Shown piece after piece: positions 11,408-21,398 of a stretch of DNA of 64,000 nt. The position numbers and the translations under genes were made by a program. The stretch is from Lutraria lutraria (lineage: Eukaryota > Mollusca > Bivalvia > Venerida > Mactridae), in assembly GCA_964023205.1 (NCBI GenBank), contig OZ026851.1:15169637-15233636 (forward strand). The letters run 5' to 3'. Positions within the stretch are counted from its first letter, which is position 1. Each line of letters opens with the position of its first letter. A model generated the notes under the pieces. That model saw only the letters and a program-made list of their open reading frames with translations, was not told the DNA's origin and did no database searches.

Positions 11408-12065
11408 CAGTCAGGGCTCTCATGTGACATGTGGCATTTTGACTCTTTCAGAATTTTTTAGTAGAACATTCTGTTGACCCTTTAAATAATTATCAGCTAA
11501 GGGTCACTTTTGACTCCTTAAAGGGGCATGCCCAGGAACTGCTGTGTCTTTTTTTTCGTACACCAAAAATGCGTTTGTCACTTGTAAAACTAATTATTAC
11601 CGAAAAGTCAAAAAAGAATGTCTGCTCAAAAATTACCCTACAACGCGCGCGTCGGTATTCGTTTGTCGGTTTGAATAAAAGGCTTCCAGCCTTTTATTGA
11701 TGACAACGATATTTCCGGTACGTCTGAGTGATTAACTGAGCATGTGCGCTGCCTTTCACGTGAACATTACATGAGAAATACTTAACATTTCAGTTTGTTG
11801 ACATTTTTTCCGCGATATTTTCGGTATTGACAGATACCGAAAGGGTCGAGTTGTGAAAATGACGAATAATTTCTGAGGCCGAAATCGGCAGGTTTTATAA
11901 ATCTTGAAATGTGTATTTTGAGTAAACAAGCGGGATGTTTTGTAAATATTTTACAGGGTTTTCATTAATTGATTTAGGCATTAAAATGATACCAATTTGA
12001 TTGCTATTTGAGACGCTTCAGTTCCAGGGCATGCCCCTTTAACTTCTCCTACCTAATGAGAACCC
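11408..12065. mobile_element. Possible older element carrying the TTAA MITE
   Basis: AGGGCTCTCATGTG near 11408 and CTAATGAGAACCCT near 12052-12065 are inverse-related and flank the TTAA element. Only the ends support it. Confidence 0.4.
11522..12038. mobile_element. piggyBac-like MITE, 517 bp, flanked by TTAA
   Basis: Inverted ends AGGGGCATGCCCAGGAACTG and CAGTTCCAGGGCATGCCCCT. TTAA lies directly outside both ends (11518-11521, 12039-12042), the target duplication of the piggyBac superfamily (family knowledge). No transposase. A partial second copy, also next to TTAA, is at 16464-16625. Confidence 0.82.
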
Positions 12066-12154
12066 TAATTATACCTTAGCAACACAGCATTTTAAAAATT
12101 TGGCTTTTATAATAATTATTTCAAAATCAATTTTGAGGGTTGACTAAAAAGTAC

Positions 12155-12407
12155 CTTATATCCCTAACATGCTCCTTTCCTTCCTTCAAAGCCTTGAAAT
12201 ACATTTCTATAGAATCCATGTCCATCTGTTGAATTTCTTCAGGTAAAGATGTTTCCTTCCTTGACAACGGGAACAAAACACGGACGCACTCCTCATGGGA
12301 CGTCCAAAATCTTGTCTCTTGTTTATAATGGTCAACAAGTTCTAAAATACTGGTAAACTTTGGTAATTGTGGGTCAGCCCCTGTTGTTATTTGGCCATGT
12401 GAGTATG
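12155..12407 (-). CDS. SH3/SH2-Roc adaptor-GTPase, exon 4 (end of second SH2, helical linker)
   Basis: Acceptor CTTGTAG|C at 12408 and donor AG|GTACTT at 12154; enters phase 1, leaves phase 2. Residues 303-386 complete SH2 (AYSHGQITTG, then KFTSILELVDHYKQE, the usual final helix), then a linker with TSHEECVRVLFPLS, and a predicted helix from about 355 (LPEEIQQMDMDSIEMYFKAL) ending KEHVRDIR. An amphipathic helix ending in '(N/D)IRLMV.G' directly before the P-loop is typical of the Roc/MFHAS1-like GTPases expanded in molluscs (family knowledge). No adaptor domain is left incomplete, so the intron after this exon divides the protein cleanly in two. Confidence 0.88.
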
Positions 12408-12604
12408 CTACAAGTAAGAATAAAATAATCTTATAGTCTTAAGTCTAACAAGAAAGAGGGATCTTAACTGGCTTTGAAAAAGGTGAATTTTTTTAACAAA
12501 GAAGTACTTTTTCTATGGTGTTCAATGACACACCAAGATCATCTGGCCACTTCCTGCATTAATTTAATAGAGGAATGACACCCAAGTGTGCACCTGGGTA
12601 TTTA

Positions 12605-12750
12605 CAGTCTTTGAATTAGTCGGTTGCCCGGCTGCCTGAAAGGATTTTTTCCTTTTTTAAGTTCTCATTCAGACAACCTATTTTTTGAGAGTTTTCTTCA
12701 TAAAGTATATTGGCAGGCAACCTGCCACAAAAAACTAATTCAAAGACTGG
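12605..12750. mobile_element. 146-bp MITE with CAGTCTTTGAATTAGT ends
   Basis: CAGTCTTTGAATTAGT at 12605 and ACTAATTCAAAGACTG at 12735-12750 are perfect inverted repeats. The interior phrases GATTTTTTCCTT and TTCATAAAGTATAT recur in the degraded copy at 57260-57400. Lies in intron 3 of the adaptor-GTPase gene. Confidence 0.82.
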
Positions 12751-13172
12751 GGTAAAACCAAACTTTTTGTAAGCCTCTTGAACAGCTTCATCAATTTTTT
12801 ATTATTTCTGGTCTAGGTTTTTTATTCATTCAAACTCAAGAGCAATGATAACTAGTCAGGGACCACAACAATGGTAGCCATGTTCGTAACATCTGTTTTG
12901 AATTTTTATATTGTATTCTGGAGAGACAAGCTATGTTATTATACCTCAAGTGACTTATTTACTCTATAGTCTTATGTGACGTCAAAGGGTGACAATCCGT
13001 AATGTTACCCTCTGACATTACATTTCGGCCCGCTTGCCATAACAAAACTGCCCTCACGCGCTCACGCGATTTTACCGGGTGTCGAATTTTAATCCATCTC
13101 TGTCGTATCGAATACTAACCTTGTCTAGACACTTTAGGCACTTTAGTAGAATATACTTGTAGTTTGACATCC

Positions 13173-13322
13173 GGTTTTGCAGTAGACATTTTGACAGCAA
13201 AAGTAACTATGGTGTCAGAAAGAAGCTTCGTTTCAATTTCTATTTATATATATATATTTGTTAACATGTTTGTTGAATTTAGTGTCTTTCTTAATTGTTT
13301 TTTTTTTGTTCGGTATAATAAA
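13173..13322 (+). repeat. Dispersed repeat shared with 21399-21630 (copy 1)
   Basis: TTGACAGCAAAAGTA, TCGTTTCAATTTCT, GTTAACATGTTTGTTGAATT and TTCGGTATAAT recur in the same order and orientation at 21399-21630. Both copies keep one frame open through the first 70 bases (FA.D.LTA.V.M..ER.FVSIS). Confidence 0.65.
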
Positions 13323-13324
13323 AT

Positions 13325-13465
13325 AAATATCACATCCCACATAGGGTGATAGAACGTAATGTTCACCCTTGACAAAGTAATGTCAACCTCGGCTAACGCC
13401 TCGGTCGACATTACTTGTCTCGGGTGAACATTACATTCTATCACCCTATGTGGGATGTGATATTT
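13325..13465. mobile_element. Foldback (snapback) MITE, ~140 bp
   Basis: Arms AAATATCACATCCCACATAG and its inverse CTATGTGGGATGTGATATTT enclose further inverted TAGGGTGATAGAA..GTAATGTTCACCC sequences. The spacer is about 20 bp (AACCTCGGCTAACGCCTCGG). The whole unit can fold into one hairpin. Confidence 0.85.
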
Positions 13466-13981
13466 ATATAATGTCATACAATCAACCTTCAATCAGAATG
13501 ATTCTAGACTTATTGATCATCCGATAGTTGGATTTTCAACTAAGCTTTAAAATTAACCAGCCTAAGACCAGAACACAATCAGATTCACATCTCAGACTTT
13601 TAAGGTCGAATGTTCAAAGCTTGGAGAGGTGTGGCATTTCATTCATTTAAATAACAACTTGAACAGTGATCCAGATAATTTTTGCGGGCCATGAGTATTT
13701 CACTCTTTTAAATTGATGTGTTAAACAGCAAAATAAAACCAGTTAAATAAGTATTTTGCAATTGAACATACTTTTTATTAATTAAAAATAGATTTGGTTT
13801 CTTCGCTAATGGCTTATTGCTAGCCACCATGTGTTTACAATAGTTAACCCTCTGAACTACAGTCACCATAACGAAGAAAACTTAATTTCTAAGCAGATAT
13901 GACCCGGTCTGAACACTTTTGTTAAAACTACATCCAGTCTGAAAAGTGGAGAAATCCCTGGTGTTGACTAAATTAGTTTAC

Positions 13982-14175
13982 CTAGAGGTACATGTACAAT
14001 TTGGTCCGGACACCAGACGGACAGGGCATACATCCCTAATTTTGTAGTTCTCTCTCTAATCAAGAATGTACCATCACGACACGTTTTGTTCAGCATTCTC
14101 TCAGCTTCATCTCTCTCTATCTGTCCATGAAACCATTGAGGTATATAACAGTCCAATACATAACCTGGTACATAT
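13982..14175 (-). CDS. SH3/SH2-Roc adaptor-GTPase, exon 3 (end of SH3, start of second SH2)
   Basis: Acceptor TTACAG|A at 14176 and donor CTAG|GTAAAC at 13981; enters phase 2, leaves phase 1. Residues 238-302 finish the SH3 with GYVPGYVLD and begin a canonical SH2: WFHGQI at 252-257, a DEAERML helix, then GTFLIRER with the phosphotyrosine-binding Arg278, and YALSVW with VHVP before the exon end. Of the two SH2 domains this one is closest to Src/Grb2-type consensus. A tRNA-derived SINE sits immediately upstream of the acceptor (about 14215-14450), so the branch-point region of this intron is partly SINE-derived or close to it. Confidence 0.9.
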
Positions 14176-14214
14176 CTGTAACATACAATAATATAAATTA
14201 TCTCTTTTGTTTGT

Positions 14215-14450
14215 TTTTTTATATCGGGTTTTACACCCCTTTTCAACAGTCAGAGTCATATGAGGTGGACAGTTCACCTAAGCATCGTTCCTGGGAAGAA
14301 CCAGTACTAAACTACTATCCTCCGTAAGCAACTGCCTACGTTCTCACATAAAGAGACACGGTCGGTAGCAGGTTTCGAACCACACAACCCTCTATCAGTG
14401 ATTTGAAGTCAGCGACCATAACCACTGGACCATGAAAGCGGGTCTAATAT
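14215..14450 (-). mobile_element. tRNA-derived SINE, ~235 bp
   Basis: On the minus strand the head has a pol III A box (TGGTCCAGTGG) and a perfect B box (GGTTCGAAACC), followed by a non-tRNA body including TTCTTCCCAGGAACG and a tail GGGTGTAAAACCCGATAT. It ends about 40 bp before exon 3 of the adaptor-GTPase gene, in the same orientation. Confidence 0.65.
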
Positions 14451-14786
14451 AGCACTGTGACAGCAATTTACAATATGCAGTGATAAGTAACATCACTAAC
14501 TAAATGAGAAACAAGGTAACTTACATGAAAAACTAAATACACAACCTTGAACATAATATTCAGAGCCACATTGTGCAATTTTTGTTTTCAATTGTGTCAG
14601 AAAATTGAGTTTTTCATAGTACAAAAAACAAACTTTGTTTCTTCAGCAGCACATGTAAAACACTTTTTAGATTAACTCTATCATATAGATATCATTGTGC
14701 AGGCCTTTTCTTATGACATACTTATAACCAGTCTAAAATCTATATTTTAGTACAGACGACCAGTCAGAAATACTATTTTTCCTTAC

Positions 14787-14931
14787 CCTTCCTGGTCATT
14801 CTCATCCCTCACTATGAACCAGTCTGGATTTCTACAAGCTCGTATCACAGAGTATTGCTTCTTTTTTACAACAGACAAACATAACATATTGATTGACGGG
14901 AAATCATCAAACGCCACAGCGACATTTCCAG
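14787..14931 (-). CDS. SH3/SH2-Roc adaptor-GTPase, exon 2 (second SH3)
   Basis: Exon bounded by TTTCAG acceptor (14932-14937) and GG|GTAAGG donor (14786). It enters in phase 1 and leaves in phase 2. It encodes residues 190-237 with VAVAFDDFP (equivalent of the ALYDF motif), a basic strand VVKKKQYSVI, the ligand-binding Trp in NPDWFIVRD, and the start of the C-terminal G-Y-V-P motif completed by the next exon. This is a much more canonical SH3 than the one in exon 1. A competing plus-strand reading frame covers the same bases but has no domain signal; the minus-strand reading joins its neighbours without frame breaks. Confidence 0.88.
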
Positions 14932-15129
14932 CTGAAACAGTTTATAAAAATGGTTTTGTATTAAATCTTAGATTGATAAATATTGTAACTGAATTACTTC
15001 AAAACCTCTCAAAATTTAACAAGAGTGCAGAACTGTCACAAAATGTGCCTATAATCCTAAAGTGTTTAAAGCAATCTTGTTGGTCATCAAACTTGGCCAA
15101 TAATATACAATGCCAAACAACAATATAGT

Positions 15130-15275
15130 TATTTGACTAATTTTGGATAATTCAAGGGCCATGATCCAGAAATGCGACGAGAGACCTGGCCGGTTATCAA
15201 ACTTGCACGGGATATAACGCCAATAAATTTGTGATGAAGATCATCGGATAAAAACCATGCAGATACCATTTTAGA
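15130..15275 (-). repeat. Mollusc interspersed repeat fragment
   Basis: Plus strand reads AATTCAAGGGCCATGATCCA, then CTGGCCGGTTATCAAACTTG and GTGATGAAGATCATCGGAT. I recognise this wording as a common dispersed repeat in bivalves. The 103-residue open frame over it is repeat-derived, not a gene. Confidence 0.6.
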
Positions 15276-15454
15276 TCTGTAGCCCTCCCACCATGGGTAT
15301 TCCCCTAATACTTCCCATCTTTGACGAGTATATAAAAACCAGATGGGAAGAAAGGGAACAGTTTGACTGTTGGACAGAGAGAGAGTTCCTGTTAATTGTC
15401 TTCTTTTTGTTGATTCAGTGGCCATTATGCTGGTAATCAAACTTAGCTAGCACA

Positions 15455-15549
15455 AATTTCAAAATCAACGAATTAAAGTCCCCACGAAATAGCCATTTTA
15501 GTAAAAACCACGAAAATTGAGCCCAACGAAAATAAATGAAAATACAGTA
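15455..15549 (-). mobile_element. TACTGT MITE, copy 3 (5'-terminal fragment)
   Basis: Minus-strand reading from 15549 is TACTGTATTTTCATTTATTT and matches the first 80-90 bases of copies 1 and 2, then diverges. It lies 15 nt into intron 1 of the adaptor-GTPase gene. Confidence 0.75.
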
Positions 15550-15564
15550 AGAGAATAAACATAC

Positions 15565-16132
15565 CAACTATCCTCATCTGTATAGATTGAAGAGTGATGA
15601 CATTTCCAATATTCACAGTAGGTAGATTAAGGTCAGAATTCTTTAACCAATCCCCAAGGCATCCATCCAAAACTTTTTCATTAGTACATTTGTTGATAAA
15701 ATTTGGTATAGATTGATACTGTATCCCATTGTATTCAATTCCACCTCCACATTTAGAGAAACTGTAATGAATCACGTTTTTAAATTTTGCACTGATTACA
15801 ATTTTATCAGCTTCACGTGAATTATAGCGCAGAAGAAATGTCCCATTCGATTTGTCTGCCAAGATTCTTTCTGCCATGCGAGTGGTAAAATCGCACAAGA
15901 AGAAATCTTCGTAGAGATAAATATCAGCCGGATGTACATGAGACGAATACACTAATCCCTGAATGTTAAATCTATTCTCAACCAATAAGATTAAATTTGA
16001 TCTCTGATCTATCACAGTTAAGATTTCTCCTTTAATTATCGGCAAGAAGTGTTCCTCGTCTGGGTTTGTGGCCGGAGCATGAACCGATCGACTGGCTATC
16101 ACTTCATCCTTAGGATCATATGTTTTAGCCAT
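15565..16132 (-). CDS. SH3/SH2-Roc adaptor-GTPase, exon 1 (start codon; SH3-like + first SH2)
   Basis: First coding exon of a multi-exon gene read leftwards and continuing past base 1. Start chosen at the ATG at 16132: an in-frame TAA lies three codons upstream. Residues about 10-68 look like a divergent SH3 fold (PIIKGEILTVID, then GLVYSSHVHP), without the usual ALYDY or central Trp. Residues about 72-165 are an SH2 domain: GTFLLR carries the phosphotyrosine-binding Arg102, and VIHYSF supplies the conserved His region. The donor is G|GTATGT at 15564 and leaves phase 1, which the next exon completes as Ala. The family role known for SH3/SH2 adaptors is linking phosphotyrosine and proline-rich partners in the cytoplasm; the actual partner here is unknown. 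Reading through the donor would add a short tail encoded by a MITE that begins 15 nt downstream. SH2 call is sure, first SH3 moderate. Confidence 0.88.
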
Positions 16133-16463
16133 GATGTCAACTTAATGCATGTGTTTAAGTTTAGAAAACTACTGGCCTTCTCATTTCTGTTATGAAAACA
16201 TAGCATTGAACTGAATCATTTTATGGTCAACGACTCCACCGCTCTGCCTTTACTGCCATTGATTCTATGAGAGTGACTGAAAAAAAATATGAAAAACAAG
16301 GTCAGAAAAGTACATGATTAATGAACCCAGCATAACTTTTTAGGTTTCTGGTCACCCGACCTACAAATGTACCCTTATTCTTCTGCGACCCTAGATTTTT
16401 TTATTAGGCCTGACAATTATGAACCCTAATGCAAATGTAAATAGAAACAAACACATGGTAAGT

Positions 16464-16625
16464 TAAAGGGGCATGCCCTGGAACTGAAGCGTCTCCAATA
16501 GAAATCAAATTGGTTATCATTTTAAAGCCTAAATCAATTAATAAAAGCCCTGTAAAATATTTACAAAATATCCTGCTTAGTTTACTCAAAATACACATTT
16601 CAAGATTTACCAAACCTACCAATTT
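16464..16625. mobile_element. piggyBac-like MITE, truncated second copy
   Basis: Starts AGGGGCATGCCCTGGAACTG after TTAA and matches the right third of the 11522-12038 copy in inverse orientation (TGTAAAATATTTACAAAA; ACTCAAAATACACATTTCAA). The other end is missing. Confidence 0.75.
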
Positions 16626-16770
16626 CAGCTTCAGAAAGTATCCTGGCTTCTTATGTTTTCAACGGTGCAAGCATATATTGCCCGGACGTTTATTGCATGC
16701 ACAATTTGACATTGGAAGTAATTACCAACATTTAGATTTCTGCATAAAATACAGATTTCTAAGCAAAACA

Positions 16771-17647
16771 CAGGGCTTGAAAAATTTTCAAGGTGCTACT
16801 AGTCCTGTAGGACTAGTAACTGCAATTTCTTACTCGCCCCTTAGAAGAACCAACTCGCCCTTAAGAAAATTAAGTGTTTGTATACTTTTAGAATGTAATT
16901 AAGTTATGATTAAGACTTTAAAGGATGTATATATCTTCTGTTATGTATGACTGGTTGCGGGAAAATTACGTTGGATGCTGACATAAATTATTACAACATA
17001 CATGAACGATACAGATTTTATAACTGGCATTTTAATCTTTAATCACTAAGGATCACCGTGATTCGCGTACATATCAAGCCGTCTTTCAAGTAGCAACACT
17101 GATATTTATTGCGAATGCTTCTTCTACTTGAAATTGCTTTCTGTCGTCTGTTCATTTTCGGAAAACGGGCACTGTTTATTATCAGAAAACAGGTAACATG
17201 GTAAGGATATTCCGGATTTGACACTTACTTGAGTCCGTTGATACGAGACCAACAATAATCAACGCATCCTAATTTGTCAAGTAAGAAATCCAATTCTTGA
17301 AATAAATAGAAAGGCCGGCGAATGAGGCATTGTCGCAGTTAAACTTGTTAACTTGTAGCGGTGTTTTAAATATGCCGCAGGGCCGGGTACAGGGCAACAA
17401 TCTATTTTTAGTCATTATTGTCTAGTGCAAGCGTTTCACGAACGCGGATTTAACATAAACAAAACGTGAATCTAAATTGATTCGGATCGAATTGGAAAGA
17501 GATATTTCCAGTTTTAAATTAATTTTAGGGTGATTGAATGCCTGATTTTGTGCTCGCCCCGTCGGACTAGCATTCACAAATATCTACTCGCCCGATGCCA
17601 ACTTCAACTCGCCAATGCGAGCGGGCGAGTGGAATTTTCAAGCCCTG
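16771..17647. mobile_element. CAGGGCTTGAAAA terminal-inverted-repeat element, 877 bp
   Basis: CAGGGCTTGAAAAATTTTCA at the left and GGAATTTTCAAGCCCTG at the right. CTCGCCC-rich blocks lie inside both ends. AAACA lies immediately outside on both sides and may be a 5-bp duplication. No transposase seen; short open frames inside are not supported. Confidence 0.72.
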
Positions 17648-17733
17648 AAACAATAAAGTAATGAGTATTGACTGTTTTAGAGCCGTTTGATGAAGGGAGC
17701 CATTTATGTTTTCCCACTCAGTGACGTTACATA

Positions 17734-18386
17734 TTTTCGACGGTTTTCATTGGTCGATATAAATAGCTATACGGGGTGGTTAAAAAGTCAATAAACACAT
17801 TTTTTCTCATAAGCGAAGTTCAGTCAGTGACTTCAACGAATATTGGAAATTAAAACGCTGTTTTCACTAAAATACCTGTCAACTTTTAATAGCAAATATG
17901 ATGCACTTTCAACAACTTTTCGGTATTTCTTTCCATAAAAAAACAACAAACTATTGTTTAACCTTGGTTTACTGTTCATTGTCACCCTTTCTACTGATAC
18001 ATGTAAATCTTGCTTTATCACTGTTTTACAAGTATGCATTATGCAATTTTGTGGTCTGACACCGTAAGAAAGTATTAGATGGAGAAAAACTTTTGAGAAC
18101 ACCCTGTACAAAAATTTGTTCAGACCACGTGACTATCGGAAAAGGTTATATCTACTGCAGACATGCACATATTTGTTTGAAGATTATTTGATCACCATGA
18201 AATATCAGTAAGTGACTTTGATATTGCTAATCATGCTAGTTTACCAGTCCGAGTCGTAATTCCATTTTTAACCGCCTGATATTTTTGTGGCACCTAACAT
18301 CATTTGTTTACATTCAGAGGGGGCGGGGCTTAAAGAAATCTCGCGTGATCATGACGCAATCTTGAGAAAATGAAAACCGTCGAAAA
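17734..18386. mobile_element. TTTTCGACGG terminal-inverted-repeat element, ~650 bp
   Basis: TTTTCGACGGTTTTCATT (17734-17751) and AATGAAAACCGTCGAAAA (18369-18386) are perfect 18-base inverted repeats; weaker inverse similarity (TGACGTT) extends outside. No coding capacity recognised. Confidence 0.7.
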
Positions 18387-19430
18387 CATAATGAAGAACG
18401 TCAAAATCATAAGACGACACAATATTTGTCACTTTCGCAACTCGACCCTGTGAAATGGTAAGTATTGCTCATGTTATGTTCATTTTTGCAACATAAAACT
18501 TCTCAGGTAAATATCATTGTTTCGCTGCCTTTCAGCACGCTCAGTTAATTCTAAGACAACTACATAATAAAGAAAACCCCTTTTAACAATTATCATTATT
18601 CAAACTGTTTAGAACAAATTTGGTTTCCATATCATCATACTATCACATAAGTTTAAGTGGTTTAACATTATTATTTACATAGTAGATCTACATTACAAAT
18701 ACAATAACAAAGACATGACTTCAGTATACCGGTACGAAACGTCTCGATGCGAATATTACTACTATTGCATACACTGACACGCATATTGGAAAATAACAAT
18801 GACATTTAATTCGGTTTAAAGCAGTGAGATAAAACAATGTAATTTTAAGAAAATAATGTTCATTCCAAATGACAAATCATAAATTACAGTCAGAGAATTT
18901 AAGAGATAAAATTGACCGATTACTCACAATATTGTATTCGGATGAAGTACTTCCGGGTAATGTTTAACTAACGGATGAATTGCGTAATAAGCGCGGTGCC
19001 TTATAAATGCGATAAACACGTTAGATATAATTTATGTTACTAATTTGTTTATATATTCTTTGTAGAAATATCTGTATATTAAATATTAAACTGAATAGGT
19101 AACCATAATAATTTCTTGGTTAAGATTGAATTTGAATAAGGGAATATTTATATGAATTAATTATTAATTTATATGACATAAATAGAAGACCTGTATAATA
19201 TATAATACGTACATATGGATAGTTTATAGCCGTCTTTGATAATATATCTGATCGCTATTGTAAGAAAATCTCACATGTTTGATTGAGCACCGTACATATT
19301 TAGTTTCCATGAATGTGTTATATTGATTTACGTACATTACCAAGTCCATGACTATATATACAAGTTAGTATCTCAATGTGTAGCCATGCATACAACTAGC
19401 TGTGTCTGTATTTATAGAGATAAGCCTAAA

Positions 19431-19460
19431 CAAGGACTTATATACATACATAAGTCCTTG
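19431..19460. repeat. Short hairpin AAGGACTTAT...ATAAGTCCTT
   Basis: CAAGGACTTAT and ATAAGTCCTTG enclose ATACATAC. Half of it (AAGGACTTATATACATAC) recurs at about 25652. Confidence 0.65.
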
Positions 19461-21359
19461 GCCTAAATAAACTTACCATTGTTATTTGTTGAGGTCATAC
19501 TTGTCTAATAGTATTATTTATATACTGTACACATATTAAATATAGATTACAAAGTTTTTGGGGTAATTCCGTTATCAAAATCGCTGAAAAGTCCGTTCTT
19601 ACCAAACTGATATAAACACTTTGGTATATTAGACATCAATTTAAGCTATAATTGAACTACTTTTTTACTGTTCACTTTAATCATATTATTCATGAATATT
19701 AAGAACATCTTTCAGACAAAACACTTGATACTAAAATGATCTCATTACCTGGGATTATTATATATTGAAATTAAGTATATAGTTTTTATAAAGAGGTGGC
19801 CGCTATGTGAGGTTACTGTAATACTATAAATTAATACAATACCTATCACCATTGCATCATTCTTAAAATTACTATTTAGCAGACGACTATCGTCATCTTA
19901 ATGCATATATAGACAAAAAGGTATTTTAACACATTTTATTATTACGACGTCATTTTCTAGTACACCTATATACGTATGTACTCGTACATGTAAACTGCAC
20001 TTTTAATAATGCACGTATTACCATGACGATATTCAATAGTTCACGGTATTGATTATTCTATACTTTTAGTTTTAGAGACATTTATAAATACATAATGACG
20101 TCATGTTGACAGCACTGACTACATGACGTGGTAAAACCAATGATATAAAACACTTTAATTTTATTTAACATGAGCACAATGACTATCCTGATAAAAACGT
20201 ATTTATAAACACTGACGTTATCATCCGTTAACTAATGACACACGGGATAATTTAATATGGAATTCCACGTCGCAACTTGGACATAGTTCTGCGTGTGATT
20301 GAAGCTATGGTCAAACTTAAAGTAACATTATATTGCTGAAACCAAATACAATATATGTAGTTGTATTTGTATTAGATTTAAAACGTAATTTGTAACATGT
20401 TTTTTTTTGTCATCATCAACTGTTTTTTTTACAATTAGGTCAGAGCGACACACCAGTGAATTTTAAATCACTGTCTAATAAAAGTCTGAAAATAAAAAGT
20501 TTCAACCCTAGCTAACACAATCTTACCAATAGACAAAATTAATGTCAACAAAAGATCACAAGAAGTGTGGTCATTATACACGGTTATACAAGGGTGGTCT
20601 TTGTTCGCAGGTTTTACTATATTTTTATATGTAATCCAAAGGTACGCACTAATATGTCTAAATTAGCTGTACATAGATGTTAAAGATAGATTAAAAAATG
20701 TCTTCCAACCAAGATTGATTGTACCTTGTTCAAGTTTAAAACAACTGAGTGTAATGACAAACAAGTTTGAGTCAACCATTATAATATTGATTTAAAATGA
20801 TTTATCAAAAGGAAATTCCGATTAAAATATAATATTACATAATATGAGAAATGTAATATGACTTTTTATCAACGTACAAAGCTGTTTTAGTAAAGTCATT
20901 CATTCACAATACAATTAAATGGGATGACAAGGCAATATTTATTTCTTAATTACTTGATTAAATCAGAATAAAAACCCTTACGTTGTCAACAAATCAAGCT
21001 CGGAATTGAAAAAAAAATGTAAAAAGAAATAGTTATCAGGTAATAAAATGATAATAATTTACGTATAATGAGAATCCATTTCATTTTTTTTTTTAAATAA
21101 ATGTTTCATCAAAATATTGTTCTGTGTTCATAATCTGGGAATATTCACGATGGGTATCTCGTTTAGTTATTCGACGTTCATTTGATATTATATTAATCAA
21201 ATCTTTTATTGCGCGAATGAACCTTAATTATAACCGAAACTTCTTGTGAAATTTGCTGCACGAATTTGAAAAGAACTTATGAACAAGGGAGGCAATTGTG
21301 TAAAATTACAATATATATTTTATAGCGGTTGTCCCCCTTGCATGTTGTCGGGAAAGGAT

Positions 21360-21387
21360 AAACTGGTTCCCGTTGACTTGTGTGTAC
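21360..21387. mobile_element. AACTGGTTCCCGTT MITE, left-end fragment
   Basis: AACTGGTTCCCGTTGACTTG matches one end of the 70-bp family described at 56420-56489; the rest is absent. Confidence 0.55.
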
Positions 21388-21398
21388 CCTGTAACTCA

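Larger units (their letters stand above)
1409..12154 (-). other. 10.7-kb intron 4 of the adaptor-GTPase gene
   Basis: The interval has no further domain exon that I can see on the minus strand. It holds a hAT-like element, three satellites, a mariner inside an older element, and a TTAA MITE, each listed separately. Bases 1409-1997, 7932-8168 and 10531-11400 show only AT-rich unique-looking DNA; 1717-1990 includes poly-A/T runs and no supported gene. Confidence 0.75.
18387..21398. other. AT-rich intergenic DNA, no gene seen
   Basis: No open frame with domain signal on either strand. The only structure noted is the small hairpin at 19431-19460. Confidence 0.6.

Noticed and set aside
14814..15128. 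104-residue plus-strand frame
   Set aside because: Antisense shadow of the SH3 exon at 14787-14931; the minus-strand reading has the domain signal.
15129..15440. 103-residue minus-strand frame between exons 1 and 2 of the adaptor-GTPase gene
   Set aside because: Lies over a mollusc interspersed repeat and is not needed to join the SH2 and SH3 exons in phase.
16510..16902. 130-residue plus-strand frame
   Set aside because: Spans the truncated TTAA MITE and the start of the CAGGGCTTGAAAA element; repeat-derived.
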